Positions 19,201 to 28,790 are shown, counted from the first letter of the stretch. The stretch is DNA of 64,000 nucleotides from Carboxylicivirga linearis (GCF_018271995.1 NZ_JAGUCO010000006.1:124001-188000); one strand, 5' to 3'. The notes: generated by a model not told the origin, from the letters alone. Program-made: numbers and translations.

Positions 19201-22200
19201 ATCCATTGATACCAGCTTAGTTCCAGTTTTTGTTATATCAACCCAATCGTAAAAAATCGATTTATGATCATTACTATTAAAGAATTGATATTCGTAATCT
19301 TTAACCGCTCTTGATGATTTAAGAATTGATTTATCTTCAAAAACAATACTACTTGCCTTTAATGCATACTCAAGATTACTATTCCCGGTATTTGAAATAG
19401 TAAGCTCAACATTGGTTTGTTCGCCAGCATTAAGGTTAATATTAAACTCCTGAACATTAGTTGATATTAATGGGGCCTCCACAATATTACTTTGTAATTC
19501 AACCGAAATTGTTTCATTCGTATTAAATACAATTTCAAGCGTTGCGGTATAGCTACCCACAACATCACTTAAAGCTTTAATTATAAAAGTTTCGATGGTT
19601 TCGGCACCCACACTCACTGGCAATATTTGATCGGTAATAAGCTGGAACTGATCAGCATTGGCACCTTTTATTACCATGCTGGTAATCTCACCCGGAGCTG
19701 TTCCGTCGTTTATTACTCTTAGCTTGCGCTCGATATTGGCCAAATGAAAATTATCTCCAAAATCAATGGCTTCCTGATCAAGCAATAAGTCAGACTCTCC
19801 ACCTGCTGTTACATCAATATTAGCTGCATAGTTGATGTATGGCTTGGTAGGCATATTAGTTAATATCGGCAGATATTCAACGTACGAATCTTCATTAAGC
19901 TTATCTGTTAGTAATGAGTATTCCATGGTTACAATCTCATCTGGCAACAACACACCTGAAGGATTGGTAATTGAATGAAACAAACCTAAACCAGGATTAA
20001 CCATGGTAATATTGGTATTGGTTGTAATGTTTGTTTGATTACTTAGGATATAATTGGCGACAATGGCATCGTTTTCTTCCAAATCGTGTGCCCATACCGA
20101 CCAAAAAGTAGTATTGGTGAATCCATCCAAATCATTGTAAATAACCTGCATATTACCACCTTTATCAATTATCATTTCAAATTCAAGCAGATGATAAATA
20201 ATAGAGAAGGACTCGCTATCAAGGCTTCCCATCGGTATATTCTTAAACAGTACTACAAACTTATCACCAAAATCCTGGTAATAAATTTTACTATCAATTG
20301 TATTGCTATACAACACCGATTCGCCCAATGCACAAAAAGCTTTGGTTGGGCTATATTCATTTAAAGGTGCCATCGGGAACTGATTAAATGTTCCGTCGTT
20401 GGTAAAGGCTATTAATCCCTTAGGTGATATATATGCCTTACGTTGTTTCTCCCCAAAAAATGGAAATCCGAATGAAAGATCAACCTCATGCATCCAGGTT
20501 TGATCGGTAATGGTTGCCAAATTTTCGATTACTTCACCTGTGGTAGTAATATCGATCCAGGTATCCGGTGTTTCATCAGTTTCAACAAAATATCCAAAAC
20601 GACTTATATCAGATGTCTCACCTTCAAAATCATCTGGTCGGTCAGCAAATTTTGGTATAAAATATTGCAAAGGTTGTTCACCCAGGTTTTTCATCATTAG
20701 TGTTCCGGTAAGGGTATCGCCAATGGTAACATCAGCGAATGAAGCCGATTTTGGTGAAAAAGCAGCGTTAGGTGGATTTACCGCCTGCCCCGTTACTTTA
20801 ATAATATACTCGCCAGTCTGATCGAGGTCGTATAAGCGGAACTCAGTATTTAGCGATCCGGCCTCTTTGGGTGTATAACTCAGGTTAAAGATAACAGATG
20901 ACAGAGCTTCTACTTTCTTAACCATGTCTCCTTTCAACCTAATAGTTCCGGTAGCCTCTTCCTGACGCCCCAGAATTAAATCAGCCAAACCAGTGTTAGA
21001 GATATGGGCCTCCAATACCTTTTCATTTCCGATAACCACGCGGCCGAAATCAAGAAAGGTTGTTCCGGACAATTTTGGTTCATGACCTTCAACAATTGTT
21101 TGCAACGGAAAACTTAACAGTTGATTTTCTGTATCGTTGGTTTGAATATTTACATTGAAATTATAGGTTCCGTTGATTACATCAGAGATATCAATATTGT
21201 AGATTACAGTATCTTGATTCTCACCTGGGGTACTGCTCACCTCGCCACTTTCCCGTGGTAAGGTGATAAAGCTATTCCCTTTGGAAAAGTAACTGATAGC
21301 CTCTACCATAAACGAAAATCCTTCGATATAAACATCGCCTAACGACTTCCAGGTCGATCCATTGTTTGAGCTGTAATAGTTATTTTCGCGCCCCCAACCT
21401 TCTTCGGCTTCAAAAGCAACTGATAAAGGGTATTTATGACCTGTTGGCGGGTGAATAACTACCCAGAAATACGATCCATTCTGAAAATACAGGTTATTCG
21501 ACAACTCGTGTTTTGCTGTCTGTCCCACCGTATTGTCGCGCAACTCTTGTCGATGACGTAATTTGGCTGTGGCAATATCGGCCCCTTCGAATATTTCAAT
21601 TACAATACGCTCGTAATCTGCCAATTCAAAATTTAAACGAGCAGCAATGTGCGTTAGGTTAAAGCCATCTTCTAAATTTACATGATATCGAGTGGCCGAT
21701 GAACTAGGTGTTTCAGGATTGGCTTCCCCTATTTGATAATAAGATGATGCCGTTAAATACCCTTTAAAAATACTGGTATCGGCATGCTGATTAAACTCCA
21801 CAAGCGTTTCGTAGGGACTGGTTTGATAAACCTGAACATTACTCTCCGTTGAATAAGCATAACTACGGCTATTACTTGCTGCTATAAAATCTTCGTTATC
21901 CTCAATATTTAAATCAAAGTTGGTCAACCAGCGTAATGATCCTGCTCCTGAATTTTGTAATATAAACTGATCTTCAATACTTGTATTTTCCTGAGCATTC
22001 AATACATGCTGAACATAGCTTAATGGCGAACCCGCATTAAAGTCAACAATCAACTCAGCAGTTGGACCAGCTGTTGTTTCAGCTTGTATCACATTGGACA
22101 ATACTGATTCATTACCCCATTTATCAACAGATACTACTCCAATGTAATAAGTAGTAAGTGCATCCAATTCCTCAACATAATACTGAGCCTCGGCCCCAAC

Positions 22201-23949
22201 AGCATCTGTTGACAAGGAATTATATTTTTGAAATGGATAATTCGCTAACTGAGCTCCATCGATTGATGTTTTGGAAAAATACACTTTGTAATAATCCGGT
22301 TTTCGCCCATAACCTGTTTCAGGTACAGTAAATGTTAGATTCACCTTATCCTGGGTTGACGAAGCTACCGCAAGATCAGTAATGGTTGCTGGACCGGTAG
22401 TTGTTTTTTCATCTAAGGCATACAAGGCATTGATATTTCCAGTTCCGAGTTTATTGTAATACTTGTGTTCTTCAGCATTATCACCATAAACATTGTAAAC
22501 CGATCCTTTTAGAATAGAAAACACCTCGGTATTGGTAAGATCTTTTCCAATGTTATTGGATACAATCAAAGCAGCCACACCCGACACATGCGGACAAGCC
22601 ATTGAAGTTCCTTCGAGCCAACCATAACCACCGTTGGGCAACGTACTAAAAATACCATGATGATATGGAGCTTCTATTTCTTCTTTATTCATTTCTTCAT
22701 CTAAATCCATATCGCCTCCCGGGGCCGAAACATCAATCCACTGACCATAATTGGAATATGCAGCCTTGGTCTTATTCTGATGAATAGCAGCTACCGTTAT
22801 CACATTCGAAAGGTATCCGGGGTAGTACTCGCCATCAGCATTTGAATTACCTGCGGCAAATATTACCACACCTCCTTGCATCGGGCTTCCTTCATACATA
22901 CCAGCTTCCTCAATAAAATATTGAATACCTGCTTCAACCGACTCCTCGCGTGTACCGGCAGTTGAATACCCCCAGCTGTTTTGAGATATCACAGCACCGT
23001 TATCTGCAGCATATACATACGAAGCTGCAAAACCTCCTTGGGTTGTTCCGTCAAAAATCTGACAGCTCATCAACTTAACGCCGTCTGAGTTACCTGTTCC
23101 TCCAGCTATACCAGCCGAACCAATCCCATTGTTATTTACTGCACTAATAGTACCGGCAACGTGTGTTCCATGATCGCCCGGTGCAATCTGACCTGTTGCC
23201 GAAGCAAAGTTATATCCGTAAACATCATCGGTATATCCGTTTAAGTCACTGTCTTTACCATTGGTACCGTTCAGTTCCTTTTCATTAATCCACATATTGG
23301 CATTCAGATCGGCATGGGAATAGGAAATACCTAAATCATGCACCGAAACAATTACCGATGGATGACCTGCACACTTCTCCCAGGCTTCCCAAAGGTTGAT
23401 ATGAGCCAGATCAAAACGATCTAAAGTACCAGTTGGTCCGTAGTGATAATGTTGTTCCATCAACTCATCATCAAACATGAAATCCTGCTGTGTAGATTTT
23501 AATTTAGCAACATTCTTCTCAGGATTATAGCGAATAACTCTACCTCCATCAAAACTTTTTTCTCTAATTCGCTCAGCTGTTTGAATGGATGAAATATTCT
23601 CAAAGGTTTCTATCACCTGATTCAATGAGGCCTCTGATGAATAACTTATTTCGTACCACAAATGCAAGCCATGTTTTCGGTGTCTTTCATCATATTTAGC
23701 ATTGTACGGAAAAACTCGTTTTAATTGAGATGCCCTAAAGTATGTTAATGCTTCATCTATCTCAGTAACACCTGTCTGAGGCTGAGTATCAGATGTAGAT
23801 TTTAACATTATTAATTCAATCTCGGGTTTGACTTTAACCCTAAAGACTCCTTGCAGATATCCTTCCTCAAAAACTTGCTGTGCATTGCTGGCCGCAGAAA
23901 GCAAAATGAAGAAGCCTATCCAAAAGCAACTTCGCATCTTGTTCATCAT
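16261..23949 (-). CDS. giant secreted subtilisin-like (S8) serine protease with T9SS sorting domain
   Basis: 2562 residues from the ATG at 23949, chosen because it starts a clean signal peptide ('FFILLSAASNAQQ'); the frame stays open 48 codons upstream but without signal character. The S8 domain (about 195-500) has the full triad: Asp205 ('VHDLG'), His260 ('DHGTHVAG') and Ser449 ('GTSMACPHVSG'), with Asn324 ('SQNSWG') as oxyanion residue. An FN3 domain follows (517-610), then about 1700 residues of repeated ASH/choice-of-anchor-like sandwiches, a cadherin-like domain (about 2386-2480) and a T9SS type A tail (about 2485-2562, 'ITIYPNPVRDYIQL'). Residues 50-190 look like a propeptide. It heads the operon with SusC and SusD, so the likely job is to cut extracellular protein into peptides for import. 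Confidence 0.9.
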   Translation of the reverse strand: MMNKMRSCFWIGFFILLSAASNAQQVFEEGYLQGVFRVKVKPEIELIMLKSTSDTQPQTGVTEIDEALTYFRASQLKRVFPYNAKYDERHRKHGLHLWYEISYSSEASLNQVIETFENISSIQTAERIREKSFDGGRVIRYNPEKNVAKLKSTQQDFMFDDELMEQHYHYGPTGTLDRFDLAHINLWEAWEKCAGHPSVIVSVHDLGISYSHADLNANMWINEKELNGTNGKDSDLNGYTDDVYGYNFASATGQIAPGDHGTHVAGTISAVNNNGIGSAGIAGGTGNSDGVKLMSCQIFDGTTQGGFAASYVYAADNGAVISQNSWGYSTAGTREESVEAGIQYFIEEAGMYEGSPMQGGVVIFAAGNSNADGEYYPGYLSNVITVAAIHQNKTKAAYSNYGQWIDVSAPGGDMDLDEEMNKEEIEAPYHHGIFSTLPNGGYGWLEGTSMACPHVSGVAALIVSNNIGKDLTNTEVFSILKGSVYNVYGDNAEEHKYYNKLGTGNINALYALDEKTTTGPATITDLAVASSTQDKVNLTFTVPETGYGRKPDYYKVYFSKTSIDGAQLANYPFQKYNSLSTDAVGAEAQYYVEELDALTTYYIGVVSVDKWGNESVLSNVIQAETTAGPTAELIVDFNAGSPLSYVQHVLNAQENTSIEDQFILQNSGAGSLRWLTNFDLNIEDNEDFIAASNSRSYAYSTESNVQVYQTSPYETLVEFNQHADTSIFKGYLTASSYYQIGEANPETPSSSATRYHVNLEDGFNLTHIAARLNFELADYERIVIEIFEGADIATAKLRHRQELRDNTVGQTAKHELSNNLYFQNGSYFWVVIHPPTGHKYPLSVAFEAEEGWGRENNYYSSNNGSTWKSLGDVYIEGFSFMVEAISYFSKGNSFITLPRESGEVSSTPGENQDTVIYNIDISDVINGTYNFNVNIQTNDTENQLLSFPLQTIVEGHEPKLSGTTFLDFGRVVIGNEKVLEAHISNTGLADLILGRQEEATGTIRLKGDMVKKVEALSSVIFNLSYTPKEAGSLNTEFRLYDLDQTGEYIIKVTGQAVNPPNAAFSPKSASFADVTIGDTLTGTLMMKNLGEQPLQYFIPKFADRPDDFEGETSDISRFGYFVETDETPDTWIDITTTGEVIENLATITDQTWMHEVDLSFGFPFFGEKQRKAYISPKGLIAFTNDGTFNQFPMAPLNEYSPTKAFCALGESVLYSNTIDSKIYYQDFGDKFVVLFKNIPMGSLDSESFSIIYHLLEFEMIIDKGGNMQVIYNDLDGFTNTTFWSVWAHDLEENDAIVANYILSNQTNITTNTNITMVNPGLGLFHSITNPSGVLLPDEIVTMEYSLLTDKLNEDSYVEYLPILTNMPTKPYINYAANIDVTAGGESDLLLDQEAIDFGDNFHLANIERKLRVINDGTAPGEITSMVIKGANADQFQLITDQILPVSVGAETIETFIIKALSDVVGSYTATLEIVFNTNETISVELQSNIVEAPLISTNVQEFNINLNAGEQTNVELTISNTGNSNLEYALKASSIVFEDKSILKSSRAVKDYEYQFFNSNDHKSIFYDWVDITKTGTKLVSMDVTNYSNYWNTIELPWDFEFYGNAYSEIFIGYTGVIAFSDTSEVYPRGDVQIPSTDGLNNYFAPMFGFSYNDLYSDELAGVYYQQNEDELIITWRSFTDGFGMSMGPMSWQAILYKDGRIKTQYNFDLTDFSMVPGISGIGVENIDGTEGLNVAYGSSYISNNCALEFFPVKKEILEPGASLTHQITVDATHIYAGEYTEYITILNNTVGDGMLKLPFNITIAGEHDVQIDDIDFGNIYVVDQDGYVNQHQPLDDNWVYYFTWENNGLRDFRVGKFFITSLESNFKAQMETWVPMRSGTLTWGYMDIEYLPTYTPDIINPEPIPLVIPAEGKLEGRIWLFKRPNTVADLSGEIIIVDYEAVKDLTKEELDNLQEADVDEQYKIRVQCRAHIQEAPAISVDADNISAYAVDSETIKTKTVTIDNSGKNDLDFNLNIKYAYDFMSLSDTYSMGDAVPLNSSSVELKSTGKVKSTAGDDINDDARVLTQLLSEEVKHTFGWGAGGYPVHTVTQLIAPEDGFCFSHLIHYYTYRSLVEGYYTVQIFAGDEEFLKTGLIYSQKVNYSYEKPLYNSQVVKEIVTFDRPVMIQGGESFFIRIIYPGEMDAPAALGEISPELQAGNMFGSTGTEYMPITDLPVTNVGWMVKAVENEQISPEWLEASTTSGTIAPGESATVDFTFYGSRVFNSDNSAVITINSNDPNNKVKKVGAEFTRNNGPSYNISNNFALTIAENEEYDFTLFASHKGGIDYTLTLAEEYDIVTGEFDGQNMVLKFRPDYDSNGIYRIVVNGEDTKGNVNTFTFIVTVTNTNRAPELIQEMDFTVHLDKHLEYHLDLKEYISDPDGDEVTYTVSKDNDNIELFQNDDLLIIKPAIIGNTVLSISAADPEGATLTIEANVNVLLRVGIDEVELSSITIYPNPVRDYIQLSNDVVNGADYRIVSVTGVTIKTGMINASKINASDLKAGIYVLEIMVNDNIIKRKFNKL

Positions 23950-24321
23950 TGTTGATTTTAGGTTTACTATTGTATTTAGGCCGACAATTAAAACCTTATG
24001 GGACGGTATTTCTTGTCGTTTTGCGCCGTTTATGGCAAGGTTTATGTGTTGATACACCTTAGCCAAGGTGCACAAATCAGCGGCATTTAACATTACTTAG
24101 CAAATTAAGAGCCCTATTAGAACCTCATCTGCACCCTAATTAATCCTCAGCACTAACAGCGATGTTTACATAATCCACATCTCATCTAACCGCTTATTAC
24201 ATTGATTTAATTACATTATTCACCTCTCATTTTGCAAATAGTTTGCTTACCTATTCCGGTTCAATGTTTTTGTTTTTGTATGCAATTTTTAGGCTTTATA
24301 AGGTATTTTTGAATTTCATCA
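23950..24321. other. divergent regulatory region between the subtilisin operon and the TPR-HTH regulator
   Basis: A 372-base gene-free region. Two small patterns stand out: CACCTCTCATT at 24221-24231 and the inverted repeat GCAAA-TAG-TTTGC at 24234-24246. TCATTTTG at 24227-24234 resembles a -7 element for the rightward regulator gene. The region must hold at least two promoters facing away from each other. Confidence 0.4.
24221..24246. promoter_or_regulatory. candidate operator in the divergent region
   Basis: CACCTCTCATT (24221-24231) is followed by a 5-bp inverted repeat with a 3-base spacer (24234-24246). A nearly identical CACCTCTCGTT occurs at 28967-28977 upstream of the next T9SS cargo gene. 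Binding by the neighbouring regulator is a guess from position. Confidence 0.3.
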
Positions 24322-25983
24322 ATGAGAGTTTTCTTAAACACCCAACAAAAAATGAGTAGATACTCAAACAAAAAGTACCTGATTATAATTGTATGTCTAT
24401 GTGTTTTCGCACCCCTTCTGAAAGCAAAAACTACTTTTAAAGAAGATAGTCTCAGTATCGTTTATAGAAACGCATCCATAAAAGAGGATCGTTTCAACTC
24501 TTTAATTAAATTGATTGAACACACCCGTAATTACGATCACAAAAAATCTATATTGTATGGAACACAAGGCGAGATACAAGCCTCAAACGAAGATGATATT
24601 TACTGGAAGGCCAGATTTCAGTTTGAAAATGGGGTAACACATTATTACCTTTCAGCTTATGATAAGGCATTAGACAAATATCTTAAAGCTACCAATAACT
24701 TTAAATCAATTGATGACTATGTAAATCTTATTAAATGTTACAATAACATTGGCATGATTTACGATAGAATCGAACAATATGAGAAGGCTGTTAATTACTA
24801 TCAGGCTGCCATTGAGGAATTCAAACAATTGGACACTAAAAATAAAGATGACTTTAATCGATTTATTCCTCAGTTGTATAACAACATAGCAAGTGCATAT
24901 AATAAACTGAAGCAAACTGATTATGCGATTGAATATTATGAAAAAGCACTGCAGGAAGCTGAAAGAATTAGCTTTGACCATATTTTAGGGGCTATCTACA
25001 CCAACCTGGGTATCATTAAACTAGAACAAAACAACCTACCTGAAGCCAAAACTTATCTAGACAGGGCTCTTACAATACGAAACAATAACAGCGACACTTT
25101 AAATCTTGCCAAAACATATAATGTACTTGCCAATTATTATTTACTAAATAATCAACTGGACAGTTCCTTATGGGCAAGTGAAACGTCGTTGAAAATATCT
25201 GTACAATCCAATTTACTTGAATTACAAAGGGCTTCGTATGCCTTATTGTTTGAGGTATATGAACACAAGGCCCTCTATAAAGAAGCTCTTCAGCAACATA
25301 AAAACTTTAAGCTTATCAGCGACAGCATTAGTAACGAGCATAAACTAAACCGACTAGCTCAGTTAGAAACTTCGCATGAATTGGAACAAATTGAAACACG
25401 GAACAAAACTGAACAAGAAAAATTAAAATACAAATACACAATTCTTTTACTCCTTCTAACAACTTTAGGTACTATTGCCATTGTGATAGCACAAGTATAT
25501 AAATCGCAAAAAAGTAAACTAAAAAAGAAGTATAAGCTGCTAAAGTTGAATGCTGATACAAAAGACCGCGAACTTACCACCAATGTTATGCAATTAGTGC
25601 AAAACCATCAGGTAATTACTGATACGGTTAAAGATTTAATCAGCTTAAAAAAAGATGCAAACAATAAAGTAGGAACTAAAATTCAAACCTTAATATTCAA
25701 ACTCCAATCACAATCAAATCAGGAAATATGGAATGAATTTGAACTTCGTTTTAATCAGGTACACAACCACTTTTTTGACAACCTGAAGAAAAAGCACCCT
25801 ACTATTACAACTACAGAAAAAAGATTGTGTGCATTATTACGTTTGGACATGTCTTCAAAAGAGATTGCAGCTATTACCAATCAGACCATAAGAGGTGTAG
25901 AAGTTGCAAGAAGCCGACTGAGAAAGCGATTGGGATTAACCGGAAAAGATATTAATCTGGGTAGTTATCTCGATTCTTTTTAA
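24322..25983 (+). CDS. membrane-anchored TPR protein with C-terminal LuxR-like HTH, probable transcription regulator
   Basis: 553 residues. An N-terminal signal or anchor (about 18-36) leads into a periplasmic domain of about six to seven TPR units (about 80-340, e.g. 'GMIYDRIEQYEKAVNYYQAA'). A coiled coil and one membrane segment (about 371-392) follow, then a cytoplasmic coiled coil. The C-terminal helix-turn-helix (about 500-545) contains 'TTEKRLCALLRLDMSSKEIA' and 'RGVEVARSRLRKRLGL', the pattern of LuxR/GerE-type domains in this Bacteroidota family. The layout lets periplasmic TPR interactions act directly on DNA binding. It is divergent from the subtilisin-SusCD operon. ATG at 24352 is an alternative start. 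The signal it senses is unknown. Confidence 0.78.
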   Translation: MRVFLNTQQKMSRYSNKKYLIIIVCLCVFAPLLKAKTTFKEDSLSIVYRNASIKEDRFNSLIKLIEHTRNYDHKKSILYGTQGEIQASNEDDIYWKARFQFENGVTHYYLSAYDKALDKYLKATNNFKSIDDYVNLIKCYNNIGMIYDRIEQYEKAVNYYQAAIEEFKQLDTKNKDDFNRFIPQLYNNIASAYNKLKQTDYAIEYYEKALQEAERISFDHILGAIYTNLGIIKLEQNNLPEAKTYLDRALTIRNNNSDTLNLAKTYNVLANYYLLNNQLDSSLWASETSLKISVQSNLLELQRASYALLFEVYEHKALYKEALQQHKNFKLISDSISNEHKLNRLAQLETSHELEQIETRNKTEQEKLKYKYTILLLLLTTLGTIAIVIAQVYKSQKSKLKKKYKLLKLNADTKDRELTTNVMQLVQNHQVITDTVKDLISLKKDANNKVGTKIQTLIFKLQSQSNQEIWNEFELRFNQVHNHFFDNLKKKHPTITTTEKRLCALLRLDMSSKEIAAITNQTIRGVEVARSRLRKRLGLTGKDINLGSYLDSF

Positions 25984-26011
25984 AACGGAGTTGCACTAAC
26001 GCAACTCCGTT
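25984..26011. terminator. bidirectional terminator
   Basis: A perfect 11-bp stem (25984-25994 with 26001-26011) and 6-base loop between two convergent genes, with A-rich flank on the left and AT-rich sequence on the right. It starts directly after the stop of the TPR-HTH gene and ends 10 bases before the stop of the minus-strand gene. Confidence 0.85.
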
Positions 26012-26021
26012 ATTGTAATAT

Positions 26022-28790
26022 TTACTTTATACTTACCTTAATCGTGTTACTATTTCCATTGATATCTTTTGCTGATAGTAAATAAACACCAACTGGCAAA
26101 GATGACACATTAATCGTTGAAATTGCATTTCCAGTTACAACCATCCGCTGAACTCCAGCCAAATCGTAAATCTTAGCTTCAATAACAGGTGTTTCTGAAA
26201 TAATAGTAAGAATATCTTCCGCCGGATTAGGATAAATATCCATCGCATTTTCATCAACTTGCTTGATAGATGTTGCCACCTGGTCTAAACCATATTCCTT
26301 ATCCTTAGTATATTGATTTAGCGAGAATGAGGTACTATAAATATCATAACCGTCTAAAGTAATGGTTAGCGTATACGACCCGTAACGAATATTAGTGAAC
26401 TCGGTTAATCCAGGTGTAAAATCATCATCAGAAGACATCATCTCATATCTGTAATAATCGTCTTCCAATACAACAGATGCACCGCCCAATTCACCTCCTT
26501 CGGTGTTGGAACCACGGATTGCATTATCGTAAACAGTAATATTGATGTCTCTTGTCAGCGCAACAAGGGTATACATATGCTCTAAATCAGTGGAGCCATC
26601 AACAGTAAAATAACCAAATACATCCAATGGTTCGTAACCGCCTTTTGTGATTGATACGGTATATTCGCCGTAAGGAATTTCATCGATATAGGCAATTCCA
26701 AAATCATCACCACTGCCAGTATAATCGCTGTAAGTTTCAGCTGTAGCTGTATTGGTTAAAACTACCCTTGCTGATTTCAATAATCCTTCTCCAGAAAAAT
26801 CATTGTAAATATCTTCATCATATACTTTAAATACCAGGTTTCGCGAAGGTATTAATACAATGGTCTCTCCAACTGTTGTTGCAGCTGTAACCTCAAAGTT
26901 ACCCTCAGCCGATGCATAACCATCCTTTGAAACCACGTAAGAATAGGAGCTGTATACCACACCATTGAAACTCGCCAGTCCGGATGCATCAGAAACAGCT
27001 GACCAACTATAGATGTAATCTTCATCCAATAATTTTACTTCAGCACCTTCAAGCAAATTACCCTGACCATCCTGTATGGTAAAATCAAATGAAGCTACCT
27101 CACTTGTCATATCTAGAGATATTGATTTAGTGGATTCTCCATCATAAATCTGATATGGTAAATCATCTGAAATTAGTATTTCATAAGTGATAAAGCCATC
27201 TGCCGAAACAGTGATGTCATATTTACCGGTTTCAACATCCGAAAGAACAGCTATTCCGGCTTCGTCTGTTGTTAATACAAACTCTTCCAAACCGTTATTG
27301 AGCACAATAGTTGCACCTGCCACAACATCGCCGGTAGAATTATGCGTAACCTCAAAAGTTACTGTACCGGTTTTAAATTTGGTACTTGACAAATCACTTG
27401 TTGAAATAACCGTATTGCCATTACCATCGTCTTCAAAAATATACAAGGTATTGTCGTTAACAACCAGCTCTTCTATTTTGCCAAAGTAATAAGCTCCATC
27501 AGAAGGATTACGCGATAACTGGTAATTATTATTACTTATACCTGTTAAACACTGAATTTTATAATGCTGCCAGGCTGAATCATAATAACTATAAACAACA
27601 CCATAAGATGTTGGCACTACTTGAATGATATCCTGATTATTAGTACCAGCGGCCAATACCGGAGTTGGATTATCAATATCGGTTCTAATAACGTATATGC
27701 CATTATTACCCTCTGAAGTGGTTGCTGTAAAGAACAATTTATTACCCGATAAAACCAGGTTATCTACATGATCATCTTCATCAACACCATTAACGTTAAC
27801 AACCAATACTTCTGTAGGGCTTGAAATAACAGTTAGCTTTCTATAGCCAGATCTCTCGCTGTTTACTGGCGGCTCACTAACGGCATATATTTTATTATTA
27901 CTTTCAATTAATTCTGCATCATAGAAATTATAATCCAAAACAGTTGTGATTTGAGTAGGATCAGCTAATGCTATACAAGTAATGGGCTCAGATTGCTGAT
28001 AAGACACGTCGTAATTAGTAGCAAAGATGTAACTGTCGTTATTGGCAAGATGACTCCAATGAGCTGTTGATGCAGACTGTCGTTCAGCATATTTTGAGAT
28101 AGTACTACCTTCAGCGTCATAATTAATTTTAAAAATGCCATCAAAACCAGAAACGTTTGATATTCCTGCGAAATACAGACTTTGATCAATAAATACAGTT
28201 GGCATTTCTCCTGTAGTAAATGTATAACTACTATGTCTGATTCCTCCAAAGACAGGATCTTCTTCTAAAACAATATTACTTGCGCTGGTACCATCTGTCT
28301 CCTGCACACCGCAAAGAAAGGAATAAGAATTAATGTCATAAGACCCTTTAAAGAAATCATAATATCTGGCGCCTGTTTCATACGGTGCCTGAACAATTGT
28401 TGCAACATTTAAGTTTGATCCATCAGCACTAACAAACAAACTGGAAGCTGTACCATTATTGATAGTTCTAACCATCGGATGATCCGATTCCGAACTTAGT
28501 TTACCTTGATAAAATGCAACCGGATCTCCCGACCATCCCTGTAGATATTGCATCATATCTAAATCAAGAGCATCGGCTTCAGTATAGTTTTCCGTATCTG
28601 TACTATAAAATATCAGATCGTTGGTGCCATTATTTATACCATACACAATTCCGGTGTTGTAGATATTGGCATCAATAAAAGTACCTGCTTGTGTTTTTCT
28701 AATATAGGTATCGGGCACTATTTCATTTGCCTGGGAAAAAGCAGATAAATAAGTTAACAAAATGAGAAATAAGCATAAAGTTCTTTTCAT
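26022..28790 (-). CDS. secreted T9SS cargo protein with beta-propeller-like N-terminus and four PEGA/CNA-like repeats
   Basis: 922 residues from the ATG at 28790, which starts a clear signal peptide ('LFLILLTYLSAFSQ'); 14 upstream in-frame codons are not needed. Residues 25-465 contain repeating beta strands with acidic turns, probably a propeller. Residues about 470-840 hold four copies of a carboxypeptidase-regulatory/PEGA-like sandwich, each with a 'G-x-Y-x-[IVL]-[ST]-[IV]-[ST]-x-[DG]-G-[YF]' ending such as 'GEYTVSITKGGYEPL'. The last 75 residues are a T9SS type A sorting domain ('MDIYPNPAEDILTI'). No catalytic motif was seen, so it is probably a surface adhesin or binding protein. A perfect -7 box (28957-28964) and an inverted repeat lie upstream. 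Confidence 0.72.
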   Translation of the reverse strand: MKRTLCLFLILLTYLSAFSQANEIVPDTYIRKTQAGTFIDANIYNTGIVYGINNGTNDLIFYSTDTENYTEADALDLDMMQYLQGWSGDPVAFYQGKLSSESDHPMVRTINNGTASSLFVSADGSNLNVATIVQAPYETGARYYDFFKGSYDINSYSFLCGVQETDGTSASNIVLEEDPVFGGIRHSSYTFTTGEMPTVFIDQSLYFAGISNVSGFDGIFKINYDAEGSTISKYAERQSASTAHWSHLANNDSYIFATNYDVSYQQSEPITCIALADPTQITTVLDYNFYDAELIESNNKIYAVSEPPVNSERSGYRKLTVISSPTEVLVVNVNGVDEDDHVDNLVLSGNKLFFTATTSEGNNGIYVIRTDIDNPTPVLAAGTNNQDIIQVVPTSYGVVYSYYDSAWQHYKIQCLTGISNNNYQLSRNPSDGAYYFGKIEELVVNDNTLYIFEDDGNGNTVISTSDLSSTKFKTGTVTFEVTHNSTGDVVAGATIVLNNGLEEFVLTTDEAGIAVLSDVETGKYDITVSADGFITYEILISDDLPYQIYDGESTKSISLDMTSEVASFDFTIQDGQGNLLEGAEVKLLDEDYIYSWSAVSDASGLASFNGVVYSSYSYVVSKDGYASAEGNFEVTAATTVGETIVLIPSRNLVFKVYDEDIYNDFSGEGLLKSARVVLTNTATAETYSDYTGSGDDFGIAYIDEIPYGEYTVSITKGGYEPLDVFGYFTVDGSTDLEHMYTLVALTRDINITVYDNAIRGSNTEGGELGGASVVLEDDYYRYEMMSSDDDFTPGLTEFTNIRYGSYTLTITLDGYDIYSTSFSLNQYTKDKEYGLDQVATSIKQVDENAMDIYPNPAEDILTIISETPVIEAKIYDLAGVQRMVVTGNAISTINVSSLPVGVYLLSAKDINGNSNTIKVSIK

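Noticed and set aside
10203-23949. Reading the SusCD operon as a polysaccharide utilisation locus
   Set aside because: No glycoside hydrolase, lyase, sulfatase or hybrid two-component sensor is in the operon; the only enzyme is a protease.
23950-24093. Using the longest frame (start 24093) for the subtilisin
   Set aside because: The extra 48 codons show no conserved character and would bury the signal peptide; the ATG at 23949 begins a typical signal sequence.
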